A DNA stretch of 64,000 bases from CAYSFW01 sp964620675 (GCA_964620675.1 CAZUJU010000003.1:50010-114009); one strand, 5' to 3'; positions 17,307-26,234 are shown, counted from the first letter of the stretch. The notes: generated by a model not told the origin, from the letters alone. Translations and numbers: made by a program.

Positions 17307-18203
17307 ATGGTGCGAAACACCTTGCAAGCCTTCGGTTCGCAGTTCGCCAGTTGGATGAATCAGGAGTTGGATCCACCACCGCAACACCCGGTGGACATCG
17401 CAAGGATCAAACGCGACCTGCGCCCGGGCGACGTCATTTTGGTCGAAGGACGGAGTCGGATCAGCCGTCTGGTAAAGGCGGTGACCTTGAGCAACTGGAC
17501 TCACGCCGCGATTTATATTGGCCGTCCTTGCGACTACACCGATCTCACGCTGCGCGCGGCGCTGGAATTCCACCATCGCGGCGTTCCTTCCGAGCATCTC
17601 GTGGTCGAGGCGCTCTTGGGCGAGGGCACTGTGATCCGTCCGATCGACCACTACCGCGCCCACCAATTGCGCGTCTGCCGACCGCGCCAATTGACGCCAG
17701 ACGACGCCCAACTCGTCGTGACGCACGCCTTGAGTCAGGTGGGCCTCGCGTATGACCTGCGGCAGATGTTCGACCTTGCGCGCCTGCTGTACCCCTATGC
17801 GATCCTGCCACGGCGTTGGCGCTCGACCCTGTTCCAGGCGCGTCCCCGCGACGAGCGCCGTACCATTTGTTCAACCCTGATCGCCGAGGCGTTCGCTGCG
17901 GTCGCCTACCCGATCCTGCCACGGATCGTTGTTGATACGGCAGGCCGGCTCTGGCTCCAACGTGCCGATCCCCGGCTGTGTACCCCGCGCGATTTCGACC
18001 ACTCGCCGTACTTCGACGCGCTGAAGTTCGCGGCGGTGGAAATCACTGAAGCCGGCGCCTACCGCGACCTTGCCTGGCTCGAAACCGAACGCCCTTCGGG
18101 CGACGACCCCACGCCGGTCGACCCCTGGTTCGATCCTGCTGCCCCGCCCGCGCGAGTGACGCCGCCAAGCCATGCCCTGGATTCAAGGAGCCCGAACGGA
18201 TGA
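17307..18203 (+). CDS. Permuted papain-like (YiiX/YebB-type, NlpC/P60 superfamily) enzyme
   Basis: 298 residues. The circularly permuted NlpC/P60 layout is visible: His66 in NWTHAAIYIG comes early and the nucleophile Cys188 in RTICSTLIAEAF comes late, with an acidic VEALLGEGT strand between. Such enzymes are proposed amidases or lipid/peptide hydrolases. No signal peptide is seen. A strong AAAGGAGG precedes the ATG. Its stop overlaps the thiolase start as ATGA, so it is co-translated with beta-oxidation genes; acting on acylated substrates is an attractive but unproven idea. Confidence 0.75.
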   Translation: MVRNTLQAFGSQFASWMNQELDPPPQHPVDIARIKRDLRPGDVILVEGRSRISRLVKAVTLSNWTHAAIYIGRPCDYTDLTLRAALEFHHRGVPSEHLVVEALLGEGTVIRPIDHYRAHQLRVCRPRQLTPDDAQLVVTHALSQVGLAYDLRQMFDLARLLYPYAILPRRWRSTLFQARPRDERRTICSTLIAEAFAAVAYPILPRIVVDTAGRLWLQRADPRLCTPRDFDHSPYFDALKFAAVEITEAGAYRDLAWLETERPSGDDPTPVDPWFDPAAPPARVTPPSHALDSRSPNG

Positions 18204-19501
18204 CTTCAGCCAGTCCTCATCGCCCGGTTTTTGTAGTCGACGGCAGCCGCACGCCGTTTCTTAAAGCCCGCGGCAAGCCCGGTCCGTTCACGGCCGCGGA
18301 TCTGGCCGTAGGGGCCGCGAAACCGCTGTTGCTGCGCCAGACGTTTCCCGCCACGGCGTTCGATCAGGTCATTCTCGGCTGTGTGATGCCCGGTGCCGAC
18401 GAGGCGAACGTCGCGCGAGTGGTCGCGTTGCGGCTCGGCTGTGGTCACGCGATGAGTGCCTGGACGGTGCAGCGCAACTGCGCCTCGGGCATGCAAGCAC
18501 TCGATTCGGCGTTCCGCGCGATTGCCAGCGGTGACTCGGAGCTGATTCTGGCCGGTGGCGTAGAGGCGATGAGCCACGCGCCTCTGCTCTGGCAACCGGC
18601 GTTGGTGGAACGGCTCGCGGACTGGAATCAGGCCCGCGGACTCGGCGCTCGGCTGAAGTCCTTGCGCCGTCTGCGACTCAAGCATCTCGCGCCGGTGATC
18701 GGCCTGGCGCGCGGCTTGCGCGATCCGATCGTCGGCCTCGGGATGGGGCAAACCGCCGAGGTGATCGCACATCGATTCGGCATCACCCGCGATCAAATGG
18801 ACCACTACGCCGTCGCCAGTCACCACCGCCTCGCCGCGGCGCAACAAAGTGGTGCGCTGGACGAGGTTGAGCCGCTATTCGATACCCACGGCCACGTTTA
18901 CGCGCAGGATGACGGCGTGCGCCCTGACAGTTCCGTCGCCAAACTGGCCCAGCTCCCGCCTGCGTTCGATCGCCCCTTTGGCGCGGTGACCGCCGGCAAC
19001 AGCGCCCAGATCACCGACGGCGCCGCGTGGTTGATTCTGGCGAGCGAGGCGGCGGTCGAACGCTACCACCTCCCGGTCCTCGGCACCATTCGCGACAGTG
19101 CCTGGGCCGGCCTGGATCCGCGCGAGATGGGGCTGGGGCCGGTGCACGCGGTGGTGCCGCTGCTACGGCGCCAGCGTCTGGCGTTGGCCGATATCGACTA
19201 CTGGGAATTGAACGAGGCGTTCGCCGGACAAGTGCTCGCCTGCGTCGCCGCCTGGCAACACCAAGAATACTGCCGCGACCAGTTCGGGCTCGACACGGCG
19301 CTTGGAGCGGTACCGGCGGAGCGCCTGAATATCGATGGCGGCGGTATCAGTCTTGGCCATCCGGTCGGTGCCTCCGGCGCGCGCATTACGCTGCATTTGC
19401 TGAAGACCCTCGAACGCACCGGTGCCCGCCGGGGTATCGCCACGCTTTGCATCGGCGGCGGCCAGGGCGGCGCGTTGCTGGTCGAATCCCATTCGCATTA
19501 G
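18200..19501 (+). CDS. fadI: Acetyl-CoA acyltransferase (3-ketoacyl-CoA thiolase, FadI type)
   Basis: 433 residues, the length of FadI rather than FadA (~390). The catalytic residues are present: Cys94 in NCASGMQA, His387 in GHPVGASGAR and Cys417 in CIGGGQGGA. It cleaves 3-ketoacyl-CoA with CoA to shorten the chain and release acetyl-CoA. It lies between the papain-like gene (ATGA overlap) and the FadJ-type gene (9-base spacing), so thiolase and hydratase/dehydrogenase probably form the trifunctional complex. The FadI versus FadA naming is by length and context. Confidence 0.88.
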   Translation: MTSASPHRPVFVVDGSRTPFLKARGKPGPFTAADLAVGAAKPLLLRQTFPATAFDQVILGCVMPGADEANVARVVALRLGCGHAMSAWTVQRNCASGMQALDSAFRAIASGDSELILAGGVEAMSHAPLLWQPALVERLADWNQARGLGARLKSLRRLRLKHLAPVIGLARGLRDPIVGLGMGQTAEVIAHRFGITRDQMDHYAVASHHRLAAAQQSGALDEVEPLFDTHGHVYAQDDGVRPDSSVAKLAQLPPAFDRPFGAVTAGNSAQITDGAAWLILASEAAVERYHLPVLGTIRDSAWAGLDPREMGLGPVHAVVPLLRRQRLALADIDYWELNEAFAGQVLACVAAWQHQEYCRDQFGLDTALGAVPAERLNIDGGGISLGHPVGASGARITLHLLKTLERTGARRGIATLCIGGGQGGALLVESHSH

Positions 19502-19510
19502 GAGACGCCC

Positions 19511-21454
19511 ATGAATGCCGTAGCCCAATCCGCCCATTGGTTCCCGAGCACGGACGCCGACGGCGTGCTTTGGCTCGCGTTGAACGTGCCCGGCCGCGGC
19601 GCCAACAGCCTCAGCCATGTGGTACTGGAGGAACTGCAGGAGGTACTTGCCCAGTTGCGGGAAGCGCCCGCGCGCGGTCTGGTCATTCACTCGACCAAGC
19701 CGGGCGGATTCATCGCCGGCGCTGACGTCAACGAATTCACCACGCTGGTCCGGCGCGACGAGGCCCTGGCCGCGATCCGCCGCGGTCAGGGCGTGATGAA
19801 TCAGATTGCCGCCCTGCCCTTTCCCACCCTCGCCGTCATCAAGGGGCATTGCCTCGGCGGTGGGTTGGAGCTCGCGCTGGCCTGCCGCTACCGGATCGCG
19901 GTGGACGATCCGGCGACGCGTCTGGGCTTGCCTGAGGTCAAACTCGGGATTCATCCCGGTTTCGGCGGTACCGTTCGCGCGATCGAACGGGTTGGCAGTC
20001 TGGCCGCACTCGAACTGATGCTGAGCGGGCGAACGCTTGGCGCGCGCCAGGCGAAGCGCGCGGGTCTCGTCGATGCCTGCGTTCCCGAGCGACAGGTGGC
20101 CAGCGCGGTACGGCATTTTCTGGCGCATCGCCCGTCCGCACCGGCGCCGAGTTTGCGCGAACGGCTGTTGCGAACACAGCCGATGCGCGCTGCGACCTCC
20201 GCCTACCTCGCCCGCTCCGTGCGCCGTAAGGTGCATCCCCGCCACTACCCGGCGCCGTTCGCGTTGCTCGATCTCTGGCGTCGCCATGGTGGCGACGCGG
20301 GCGAAATGCTGGAACACGAAGCGCACTCGGTCGCCGAGCTGATCACCGGCGATACAGCGCGCAATCTGATCCGGGTATTTCAGTTGCAGGACCAGTTGAA
20401 AGCGCTCGGCAAACGCGGTGACTTTGCCGTACGTCACGTCCATGTCGTTGGCGGTGGCACGATGGGCGGGGACATCGCCGCCTGGTGCGCCTTACAGGGC
20501 TTCGAGGTTACCGTTGAGGACGCCAATCTTCAGGCCTTGGCCAACACGCGGGCGCGCGCCGACACGCTGTTTGGTCAACGCCATAAAGACTACCCGACCC
20601 TGCGGACTGCGGCCCTCGACCGCCTCCAACCCGACCCCCGTGGTTTGGGTCGGCGTCGCGCCGACGTCATCGTCGAAGCCGTGTTCGAGGATGAGCAGGT
20701 GAAATGCGCACTGTTCGCGGCACTCGAGCGCGACGCGAAAGCGGATGCCCTGCTCGCCACCAACACCTCTAGTATCCCGCTGGAACGGATCGCGACCGCC
20801 CTCACCGCGCCGCAGCGTCTGGTCGGTCTGCACTTTTTCAATCCGGTCGCCAAGATGCCGTTGGTGGAAGTGGTCCGCGGCGCGGAGACGCCCGATGAGG
20901 TCATGCGTCAGGCTCAGTCCTTTTGCCGGCAGATCGACAAACTGCCCTTACCGGTGCGGAGTGCGCCCGGGTTTCTGGTCAACCGAATCCTGATGCCCTA
21001 CTTGCTGGAGGCCTTCGCCATGAAGGCCGAGGGGCTGCCGATCGCAACCATCGACCTGGCGGCTGAGGATTTCGGGATGCCGATGGGTCCGATCGAACTC
21101 GCGGACACCGTTGGACTCGATGTTTGCCTGCACGTCGCGCGGGTGCTGGCCGAACCGATGCAACTCGCGGTACCGGCGGGTCTCGCGGATCTGGTGAACG
21201 CCGGCAAGCTGGGACGTAAGAGTGGCGAGGGGTTCTATCGCTACGCCCGCGGCAAACCGCTCAAGGCAAATTCCCGGCACGGAGATTTTGCGCCGATTCA
21301 GCAGCGTCTAATCGGACGGATCACTGCCGAGGCGCGTCGTTGCCTGAAGGACGGGATTGTTGCCAGTGCTGATCAGGTGGACGCCGGGGTCATCTTCGGC
21401 GCCGGCTTTGCACCGTATACCGGAGGTCCGCTGCACCATGCGCGTGGGTTATAG
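19511..21454 (+). CDS. fadJ: Bifunctional enoyl-CoA hydratase/3-hydroxyacyl-CoA dehydrogenase (FadJ-like)
   Basis: 647 residues. The crotonase domain (1-200) has both catalytic glutamates, Glu120 in GGGLELALACRYR and Glu142 in PEVKLGIHPGFGGT. The NAD-binding domain begins near 308 (VVGGGTMGGDIA), with HFFNPVAKMPLVEVV and the C-terminal helical domain behind it; it ends GVIFGAGFAPYTGGPLHHAR. It is shorter than E. coli FadJ (~714), with the C-terminal domain trimmed, but no motif is missing. Second and third steps of beta-oxidation, cotranscribed with the thiolase. Confidence 0.9.
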   Translation: MNAVAQSAHWFPSTDADGVLWLALNVPGRGANSLSHVVLEELQEVLAQLREAPARGLVIHSTKPGGFIAGADVNEFTTLVRRDEALAAIRRGQGVMNQIAALPFPTLAVIKGHCLGGGLELALACRYRIAVDDPATRLGLPEVKLGIHPGFGGTVRAIERVGSLAALELMLSGRTLGARQAKRAGLVDACVPERQVASAVRHFLAHRPSAPAPSLRERLLRTQPMRAATSAYLARSVRRKVHPRHYPAPFALLDLWRRHGGDAGEMLEHEAHSVAELITGDTARNLIRVFQLQDQLKALGKRGDFAVRHVHVVGGGTMGGDIAAWCALQGFEVTVEDANLQALANTRARADTLFGQRHKDYPTLRTAALDRLQPDPRGLGRRRADVIVEAVFEDEQVKCALFAALERDAKADALLATNTSSIPLERIATALTAPQRLVGLHFFNPVAKMPLVEVVRGAETPDEVMRQAQSFCRQIDKLPLPVRSAPGFLVNRILMPYLLEAFAMKAEGLPIATIDLAAEDFGMPMGPIELADTVGLDVCLHVARVLAEPMQLAVPAGLADLVNAGKLGRKSGEGFYRYARGKPLKANSRHGDFAPIQQRLIGRITAEARRCLKDGIVASADQVDAGVIFGAGFAPYTGGPLHHARGL

Positions 21455-22028
21455 CCGCCCATCCCCGACGCGATTCCAGTTTTAAGCGACCGGGTCGTGC
21501 CTCTACCTGATCCGATGAAAGTGGGTGGCGTGAGCGAAATCGCCTGATTGTCCCCCAGCGGTGCGGTGTGGGCCAGCTTGACAGCCAGACACAATCGACG
21601 ATGCCGCGCCGCAACATAACGGGGCCGCGGGCTTGAGCTTCAGCACGATCCTGCCGGACCGTGTTATCGCAACGGCGATTTTTAAATGTTAATGACCGCC
21701 AACGGCTATGGTTTACCCTAGTGAGTGCTGCTTCCGGGTTGGTATTGATCGACTTTTGACCAATTAGGAGTTCATATACGCAACAAATGCCGGCCGTTCG
21801 TCCAATATTTTTTCGCGCTTACGTGAATTCTGTCTTCCGTAAAAACTTATTTTCCCGCTATTTATGACAACTTCTTAAATAAAACGACCGTTTGAATCGG
21901 CAGGTCAGGGTTTGATTTTTTATCTAAATAAGTACATTCTAATATTGTCATTTACGAATCCGCCTCTGCTTCCCCTTCCGAAGCCGCAGCGGGAACAGCA
22001 ACTGTTTTTCACCAATGAGGTTTAATTC
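21455..22028. other. 574-bp spacer upstream of the sulfur-globule-like gene
   Basis: No convincing gene. The first ~200 bases are GC-rich like neighbouring coding DNA; the last ~300 are AT-rich, with TAATAT at 21940-21945 as a possible -10, and probably form a regulated promoter. A PsrA-type dyad lies within (listed separately). GAGG seven bases before the ATG is the ribosome-binding site. Confidence 0.6.
21879..21896. promoter_or_regulatory. Candidate PsrA-type dyad upstream of the sulfur-globule-like gene
   Basis: ATAAAAC-GACC-GTTTGAA has a perfect AAAC-N4-GTTT core. It lies about 133 bases before the ATG, in the AT-rich promoter region. It has the same half site (GTTTGAA) and spacing as the sites near the PsrA-like gene and the thiolase operon. 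Confidence 0.35.
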
Positions 22029-22577
22029 ATGAAAGTATCAAAAATTCTTATCGCCGCCGCACTCGTCGCCAGCACTTCCGTAGCCAGCGCTGACTGGTGG
22101 GGCCCGTGGAATGGCGGCAATCGTGGCTATGGCAACGGCTACGGCTTTGGCGACGGCGTCGCCGATGGCGCGATCGACGGTGATATGAACTTCAGCTTCG
22201 GCTTCTCCGGTCGCGGCGCTGGTCGTGGTTATGGCAATGGCTACGGCAACGGTTATGGCAATGGTTATGGCGCCCCGGGTTACGGCTATGGCTACGCGCC
22301 GTATGGCTACGCCCCTTACGGATATGCGCCGGTTGCACCGGTAGCGCCTGCGGCTGCTGAAGGCGCCGCACCGGCTGCCGCCGTTGCCCCGGCTCAGATG
22401 CAAATGGCGCCCGGCTTCTACAATCCTTACCAAGCGATGGGTGCCGAGCAGCCGCGCTTCGAAGAGTTCAAGAAGCAAATGGAAGAGCGCCGCAAGGCCT
22501 TTGAAGAGCGCGTAGCCGCGCTCTCACCGAAGGCCAAGGAAGCCGCACCGGCCGTTGAGGCCCCTGCCGCGAAGTAA
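22029..22577 (+). CDS. Secreted Gly/Tyr/Asn-rich protein, sulfur-globule-protein-like
   Basis: 182 residues. A Sec signal peptide (MKVSKILIAAALVASTSVAS, then ADWWGPWN) is followed by a low-complexity Gly-Tyr-Asn region with GYGNGYGNGYG repeats (~35-75) and then YGYAPYGYAP and Ala/Pro repeats to ~125. The last 45 residues are charged and helical. The start and the WWGPWN-GGN pattern resemble sulfur globule proteins (SgpA/CV1) of purple sulfur bacteria, structural coats of stored sulfur droplets. The charged C-terminal part is not typical. It is a single gene with its own promoter region and a strong terminator, as expected for an abundant structural protein. Sulfur storage is inference. Confidence 0.72.
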   Translation: MKVSKILIAAALVASTSVASADWWGPWNGGNRGYGNGYGFGDGVADGAIDGDMNFSFGFSGRGAGRGYGNGYGNGYGNGYGAPGYGYGYAPYGYAPYGYAPVAPVAPAAAEGAAPAAAVAPAQMQMAPGFYNPYQAMGAEQPRFEEFKKQMEERRKAFEERVAALSPKAKEAAPAVEAPAAK

Positions 22578-22601
22578 TTTCGGAACGGTGTTCTGAGACG
22601 G

Positions 22602-22630
22602 GCCCGGGCTTAATACCCGGGCTTTTTTTT
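22602..22630 (+). terminator. Strong rho-independent terminator
   Basis: A perfect 7-bp GCCCGGG/CCCGGGC stem with loop CTTAATA is followed by eight T. It ends the sulfur-globule-like transcript 24 bases after its stop, before the convergent iscR. Confidence 0.95.
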
Positions 22631-22673
22631 GCTGCGCCCGGTTGGCCGCAATCGTGAGTGAGCCTCGACGCGC

Positions 22674-23138
22674 TCAGACGACCTTGGCGGTGATCGGAAT
22701 TACGCGGTTTTCTAAGAGGACGGTCGCGTCACGCAGGCCCTTGCGTTGCATCAAGTCGTACAAGGTTACGCCCATGAGGAAGCGGCGAATCTGTCGATTG
22801 AGTTCGGTCCAAAGGTCATGAGTCAGGCATTGATGGTTGTCATGACAATCGGAATTTCCGCCACAGCGGGTGGCATCGACGGCTTCATCGACCGCGTCGA
22901 TGATGTCGGATACGGCGATTGTTTCCGCTTCTCGGCTCAAGGTGTACCCACCACCGGGTCCGCGCGCACTGACAACCAGCCCGCTGCGCCTGAGCCGCGC
23001 GAAGAGTTGCTCAAGATACGATAGGGAAATGCTTTGACGTTCGGAAATATCGCCGAGTGATACCGGACCGGTCGAGTTGTGCAGCGCCAGATCGAGCATG
23101 GCTGTGACGGCGTAGCGTCCACGGGTCGTGAGTCTCAT
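22674..23138 (-). CDS. iscR: Rrf2-family Fe-S cluster regulator IscR
   Basis: 154 residues with an N-terminal winged helix (MRLTTRGRYAVTAMLDLA) and the cluster ligands Cys92, Cys98, Cys104 with His107 in the usual spacing. It senses [2Fe-2S] status and controls Fe-S assembly genes. The order trmJ-cysE-iscR is conserved in gammaproteobacteria, but normally iscS, iscU and iscA follow; here the transcript meets the sulfur-globule gene end instead. Thus the Fe-S assembly genes must lie elsewhere. Confidence 0.95.
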   Translation of the reverse strand: MRLTTRGRYAVTAMLDLALHNSTGPVSLGDISERQSISLSYLEQLFARLRRSGLVVSARGPGGGYTLSREAETIAVSDIIDAVDEAVDATRCGGNSDCHDNHQCLTHDLWTELNRQIRRFLMGVTLYDLMQRKGLRDATVLLENRVIPITAKVV

Positions 23139-23201
23139 TGAGTATCTCTGCCTATTGATTACCCGAGCATAACAATCAGGCTTTCCGGTACGGAAATTTC
23201 C

Positions 23202-24023
23202 TTAGTCCTTGCGCGATATTTGTGCGTCGAGGTCCAAAACCTCATCAACCCGCTGTATCTCTGGCAATTTCGTCTCCGGGACCTGGCCGCCCATACGGTG
23301 GACGACCTGGCTCAACTGTTCCAGGCGCTCATCCATCGCGTGAATATGCTCAATCAGGCCGCGGAATGCATCGGCAACGGGGTCCGGCATGTCTTTCGAG
23401 GTGCCGTAGGCATCGAATCCGATCTTCTCGGCGAACGCGCGTTGCCGTGACTCGGTTTCATGAGTGTGACTGCCGACCACATGCCCGGGAATTCCGACCA
23501 CCGTTGCGCCGTCGGGCACGTTGCGTAACACCACCGCGTTTGAGCCGATGCGCGCGCCAGCCCCGATTTCGATCGGCCCGAGGATTTTAGCGCCCGCACC
23601 GACCACCACGTTCTGCTGTAACGTGGGATGGCGTTTGCCTTTGTTCCAACTTGTGCCGCCCAGGGTTACGCCGTGGTACAGCGTGCAGTCCGCGCCAATC
23701 TCGGCGGTTTCGCCGATCACGACGCCCATGCCGTGGTCGATGAAAAAGCGTCTGCCGATGCGCGCGCCGGGGTGAATCTCGATGCCCGTTATCCAGCGAG
23801 CCAAATTGGACAGGGCCCGCGCCAGCCACTTTAAGCCGCTATTCCAGGCGACGTGAGCGAGTCGATGCAGCCACACCGCCCAGACGCCGGGATAGGTGGT
23901 CACGACTTCGAAGGCGTTGCGCGCCGCAGGGTCTCGCCCGAACACGCATTGCACGTCCTCGCGCATGCGCGCGAGCCAGCCGATCGGTGCGTTGTTATGG
24001 GTATCGCTGTCAGGGCTCGTCAT
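23202..24023 (-). CDS. cysE: Serine O-acetyltransferase
   Basis: 273 residues. Acetylates serine with acetyl-CoA, the first committed step to cysteine. An N-terminal helical part (REDVQCVFGRDPAARNAFEV) is followed by a left-handed beta helix with hexapeptide repeats (IHPGARIGRRFFIDHGMGVV onwards) and the catalytic His region in FIDHGMG and YHGVTLGG. The ~80-residue charged C-terminal tail is longer than E. coli CysE, as in the NifP-like class. No ribosome-binding site distinguishes the ATG at 24023 from one at 23966, so the start is approximate. Confidence 0.93.
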   Translation of the reverse strand: MTSPDSDTHNNAPIGWLARMREDVQCVFGRDPAARNAFEVVTTYPGVWAVWLHRLAHVAWNSGLKWLARALSNLARWITGIEIHPGARIGRRFFIDHGMGVVIGETAEIGADCTLYHGVTLGGTSWNKGKRHPTLQQNVVVGAGAKILGPIEIGAGARIGSNAVVLRNVPDGATVVGIPGHVVGSHTHETESRQRAFAEKIGFDAYGTSKDMPDPVADAFRGLIEHIHAMDERLEQLSQVVHRMGGQVPETKLPEIQRVDEVLDLDAQISRKD

Positions 24024-24088
24024 GGGCGTGAAACAGTCGTTGCTTGGCGACGGATGCGTGAATCGTGTGTCGACACGCGCGGGGCCGG

Positions 24089-24829
24089 TCAGCGCGGGTC
24101 GATTTTCGCGCGGTTTTTACCGGTTTCGGTCAGGATGCCACGCAAGATATTGACTTCACTTTGCGTGGGACGGGCGCGATTGTAAAGGCGGCGAAGTTTC
24201 GCCATCAATTGGCGCGGATTCGCCGGGTCGAGAAATCCGATCTGAGCCAAGGTGGATTCAAGGTGGCGGAACAGTCCCTCCATCTCATCGCTGCCGGCCG
24301 GAATCTCGTCCGGCTCCGCGGCACTAGGCGGCGCGGCTTCGCGCAACCCGAGCCGAACTTCGTATGCGACCAACTGCACCGCCGCGGCGAGATTCAGAGA
24401 ACTGTAGTCTGGATTCGCCGGAATACTGAGTAAGGCATGGCAGAGCCCCAGTTCCTCATTGCTCAAGCCGCTGCGTTCGCGCCCAAAGACCAACGCCACG
24501 GCACCGCTGGCAAGTTCCCGCGCCACCGTGCCAGCCGCGGCGCGTGGCTCCAGCGTCGGCCACGGGAGGCTGCGCGGACGCGCGCTGCTGCCAACGACCC
24601 ACACACACCCCACCAACGCGGCCGCCAGCGAATCGACCACGCGAGCGCATGCCAGGACATCATCGGCGCCGGCCGCGCGTGCGGTGGCTTCGGCCGACGG
24701 GTAACGCTGCGGATTGACCAGTACCAGTTCATTGAAGTTCATGGTTTTCATCGCGCGCGCCACGGCCCCGATATTGCCGGGATGCGAGGGTTCGACAAGG
24801 ATAAAGCGCGGTTGCGGCAATTGGATCAT
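24089..24829 (-). CDS. trmJ: tRNA (cytidine/uridine-32-2'-O)-methyltransferase TrmJ
   Basis: 246 residues of the SPOUT knot class. The N-terminal RFILVEPSHPGNIGAVARAM is the substrate-loop motif, and FGRERSGLSNEEL plus the knot segment IPANPDYSSLNLAAAVQLVAYE form the SAM site. It methylates the ribose at position 32 of the tRNA anticodon loop. Upstream of cysE in the standard gammaproteobacterial order; divergent from suhB. Confidence 0.95.
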   Translation of the reverse strand: MIQLPQPRFILVEPSHPGNIGAVARAMKTMNFNELVLVNPQRYPSAEATARAAGADDVLACARVVDSLAAALVGCVWVVGSSARPRSLPWPTLEPRAAAGTVARELASGAVALVFGRERSGLSNEELGLCHALLSIPANPDYSSLNLAAAVQLVAYEVRLGLREAAPPSAAEPDEIPAGSDEMEGLFRHLESTLAQIGFLDPANPRQLMAKLRRLYNRARPTQSEVNILRGILTETGKNRAKIDPR

Positions 24830-24937
24830 GGCGGTATCGCGAGTTCGCGGAGTGAGTGGCGAGTCTGGTATTCTAGCGCGACGGCAAGCGTTGTGGCCGC
24901 CGCACCAATCGAAACATCACACCGAAAGTTTTTTACC

Positions 24938-25735
24938 ATGCACCCTCTTCTCAACACGGCCATCCGCGCCGCGCGTGATGCTGGCGAGATCATTCTGCGC
25001 CATGTCGACCGAATCGACTCTCTGACTATCGATACCAAAATGCGGAACGACTACGTTAGCGAGGTCGATCGCACGGCCGAGCAGGAAATCGTCAAGCGCT
25101 TGCGCCGAGCGTATCCCGATCACGGGATTCTCGGCGAAGAATTCGGCGCCCACCCGGGCAATGAGTACCAATGGATCATCGATCCGCTCGATGGAACCAC
25201 CAATTTTCTGCATGGCATTCCACACTACGCGGTGTCGATCGGACTGCGCAATCGCACGCGTATGGAACAAGCCGTGGTGTACGATCCGATCAAGAACGAG
25301 TTGTTTACGGCCTCGCGCGGAGGTGGCGCACGTTTAAACGATCGCCGTATTCGCGTCAGCACTCAGGGTGGACACGAGGGCGCGCTTCTTGGGACTGGAA
25401 TCCCGTTCCGCGAGGATCATCCGCTGGAGGTGTACATGGCGACCCTCAAGGCGCTCATCCCGGGTTCCGCCGGGATCCGCCGGGCGGGCTCGGCTGCGTT
25501 GGATTTTGCCTATGTTGCGGCCGGTCGTCTCGACGGGTACTGGGAGTTTGCGATTCGCCCCTGGGACATGGCGGCCGGCGTGCTGCTGGTCGAGGAGGCG
25601 GGTGGCTTGGTGGGCGACCTTTATGGTGGCCAAACACATTTCGATTCAGGCGACGTGATGTGCGGAACGCCTAAGGTTTTCAATGAGATGCGGAATCGAC
25701 TCGGCGCAGTCCTGCCTGCCAGACGACCCGCCTGA
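24938..25735 (+). CDS. suhB: Inositol-1-monophosphatase family protein SuhB
   Basis: 265 residues. Metal-binding residues of the lithium-sensitive phosphatase fold are present: Glu67/Glu68 in LGEEFG, Asp82 and Asp85 in DPLDGTTNF, and Asp in RPWDMAAG near the end. SuhB also acts in rRNA transcription antitermination complexes. The ATG at 24938 is the family start (MHPLLNTAIRAARDAGEIIL); the frame is open further upstream only through antisense of trmJ. Confidence 0.95.
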   Translation: MHPLLNTAIRAARDAGEIILRHVDRIDSLTIDTKMRNDYVSEVDRTAEQEIVKRLRRAYPDHGILGEEFGAHPGNEYQWIIDPLDGTTNFLHGIPHYAVSIGLRNRTRMEQAVVYDPIKNELFTASRGGGARLNDRRIRVSTQGGHEGALLGTGIPFREDHPLEVYMATLKALIPGSAGIRRAGSAALDFAYVAAGRLDGYWEFAIRPWDMAAGVLLVEEAGGLVGDLYGGQTHFDSGDVMCGTPKVFNEMRNRLGAVLPARRPA

Positions 25736-25789
25736 AGCCCCGTTGATCTGTGTTATTCTTTCAATTGAGAGGATGAGGGTCAGATCATT

Positions 25790-26143
25790 ATGAAAAAGAT
25801 CGTTCTGGCGGCGCTGGTGCCACCGGTTGCCGTGTGCCGGTTTGGTTGTGCGAACGCGTGCGCGTTCCCAATCGCCGCGTTCTGGGTCGGCGGAATTGCG
25901 TTACTCGGGTACCATTTTACTCAAGCGCCGCACCTAAATTCACTGCTCGATACGGGAAGCTTGGTCGCGGGCATTACGCTGCTTGCGATCGCGATGGCGT
26001 GGGCGCAACTGGTGATCGCTCAGGTGCGCCGCGACGGTTGTGTAGACCACGAGCGCGATCCGATCTGTCGCGTCATTCCGAGCGCGGACGAAGAAAATCC
26101 TCTGGACGAAGCCAAACGGGCCCGCGAGTTGTCGCGTCAATAG
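25790..26143 (+). CDS. Small membrane protein of unknown function
   Basis: 117 residues. A cysteine-containing N-terminal segment (CRFGCANACAFPIAAFWVGG) forms or precedes the first membrane helix, a second lies at ~55-78, and a charged cytoplasmic tail ends it. No family recognised. It follows suhB by 54 bases and may be cotranscribed, and a GAGGATGAGG stretch upstream could supply the ribosome-binding site. The three cysteines near the first helix could bind a metal or form disulfides. Confidence 0.65.
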   Translation: MKKIVLAALVPPVAVCRFGCANACAFPIAAFWVGGIALLGYHFTQAPHLNSLLDTGSLVAGITLLAIAMAWAQLVIAQVRRDGCVDHERDPICRVIPSADEENPLDEAKRARELSRQ

Positions 26144-26234
26144 CGAAAAAAGGCGACCAGAAGGTGCGGCGCGGGCTGACATACTCCGGCGGCTTGGGCA
26201 TTGCAAACGCAGTGCCCACCCTGCGTGATCGTCG

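Noticed and set aside
24437..24937. Upstream extension of suhB
   Set aside because: The frame continues by chance through antisense of trmJ; the family start is MHPLL and nothing upstream resembles it.
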